Shown piece by piece: positions 63,818 through 64,000 of a stretch of DNA of 64,000 bases (within the stretch, counting starts at the first letter, position 1; each line of letters starts with the position of its first letter). The translations under genes were made by a program, and so were the position numbers. The DNA comes from an uncultured Eubacterium sp. (GTDB lineage: Bacteria; Bacillota; Clostridia; Lachnospirales; Lachnospiraceae). The stretch is taken from the NCBI GenBank assembly GCA_910578975.1, contig CAJTRZ010000006.1, forward strand, positions 58,613-122,612, written 5' to 3'. The notes under the pieces were generated by a model. The model was given only the letters and a program-made list of their open reading frames with translations. It did no database searches and was not told the origin of the DNA.

Positions 63818-64000
63818 TAGAATATTCCTCCTTCTTTTGCATTTAGAATATATTTTAGCACTTTTATATTTTAAAAAAAGTATCAAAATTATATAAGGTA
63901 ACTATTTTTTAAATGATAATGTATATTTTTTTAAATAATAAATAATACACAATTAATTAATACGTTTATTTTATAAATATATACTTATTTCATAATTATA
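63818..64000. other. Upstream region of the secreted protein gene
   Basis: Very AT-rich; the ribosome site is at 63827-63831. No further gene can be supported up to the edge. Confidence 0.5.

Noticed and set aside
1..64000. CRISPR array, prophage, insertion sequence or replication origin
   Set aside because: No spaced direct repeats, integrase, transposase or phage structural genes, and no DnaA-box cluster were seen.

Overview
The window is low-GC DNA from a Firmicute, most likely a gut Lachnospiraceae. The signs are the order rpsO-ribF-truB-nrnA-rbfA-infB-ylxQ-ylxR-nusA-rimP, a PolC-type replicase, the DOXP isoprenoid genes, strong AAGGAGG ribosome sites, frequent TTG/GTG starts, and secreted proteins that end in Lys-rich beta-sandwich tails. 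The species cannot be fixed from sequence alone.

1-22.4 kb is conserved housekeeping DNA, almost all on the minus strand. It runs from a truncated signal peptidase through the translation/transcription cluster (rpsO to rimP), an SDR enzyme and a plus-strand tRNA-Glu(CTC) to polC, ispG, rseP, dxr, cdsA, uppS, frr and pyrH. Two copies of a double-hairpin element and one large multi-hairpin spacer sit between these genes.

22.5-37.6 kb is accessory. It holds a flavodoxin lipoprotein/cupin/MerR-tail group opposite a LysR regulator; an NlpC/P60 hydrolase; an hxlR-MFS-fluC operon divergent, across a palindromic operator, from an oxidoreductase-SirTM-Zn-macrodomain operon (reversible protein ADP-ribosylation); a fused DUF4160-DUF2442 gene; a GntR/ABC operon; maf, a Y-family polymerase and YolD; and an AraC/ASCH pair.

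38-46 kb begins with a decayed surface-protein locus: a leucine-rich-repeat protein with three lesions and a subtilase that has lost its Asp/His segment. A Bce-type peptide-antibiotic module follows (BceR-BceS-BceA-BceB), with matching 14-bp boxes before bceR and bceA. 46-53 kb carries trpF, a TauE permease and two K+ uptake systems side by side (KtrAB and TrkAH).

53-64 kb is the most interesting part, a signalling island. Two paralogous HTH + LytTR response-regulator cassettes bracket it. One is an orphan; the other continues into an AgrC-type kinase. Converging on that kinase is agrB followed by two tandem agrD pheromone genes. The pheromone precursors have Ser where the ring Cys normally stands, predicting two lactone peptides with rings SFLFF and SFCFF. 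The second agrD carries a vestige of the agrB 3' end, so it arose by tandem duplication. A Nudix gene, an Rpn-family nuclease, a FAD/Rieske oxidoreductase, a further HTH gene and a large secreted beta-helix protein complete the region.
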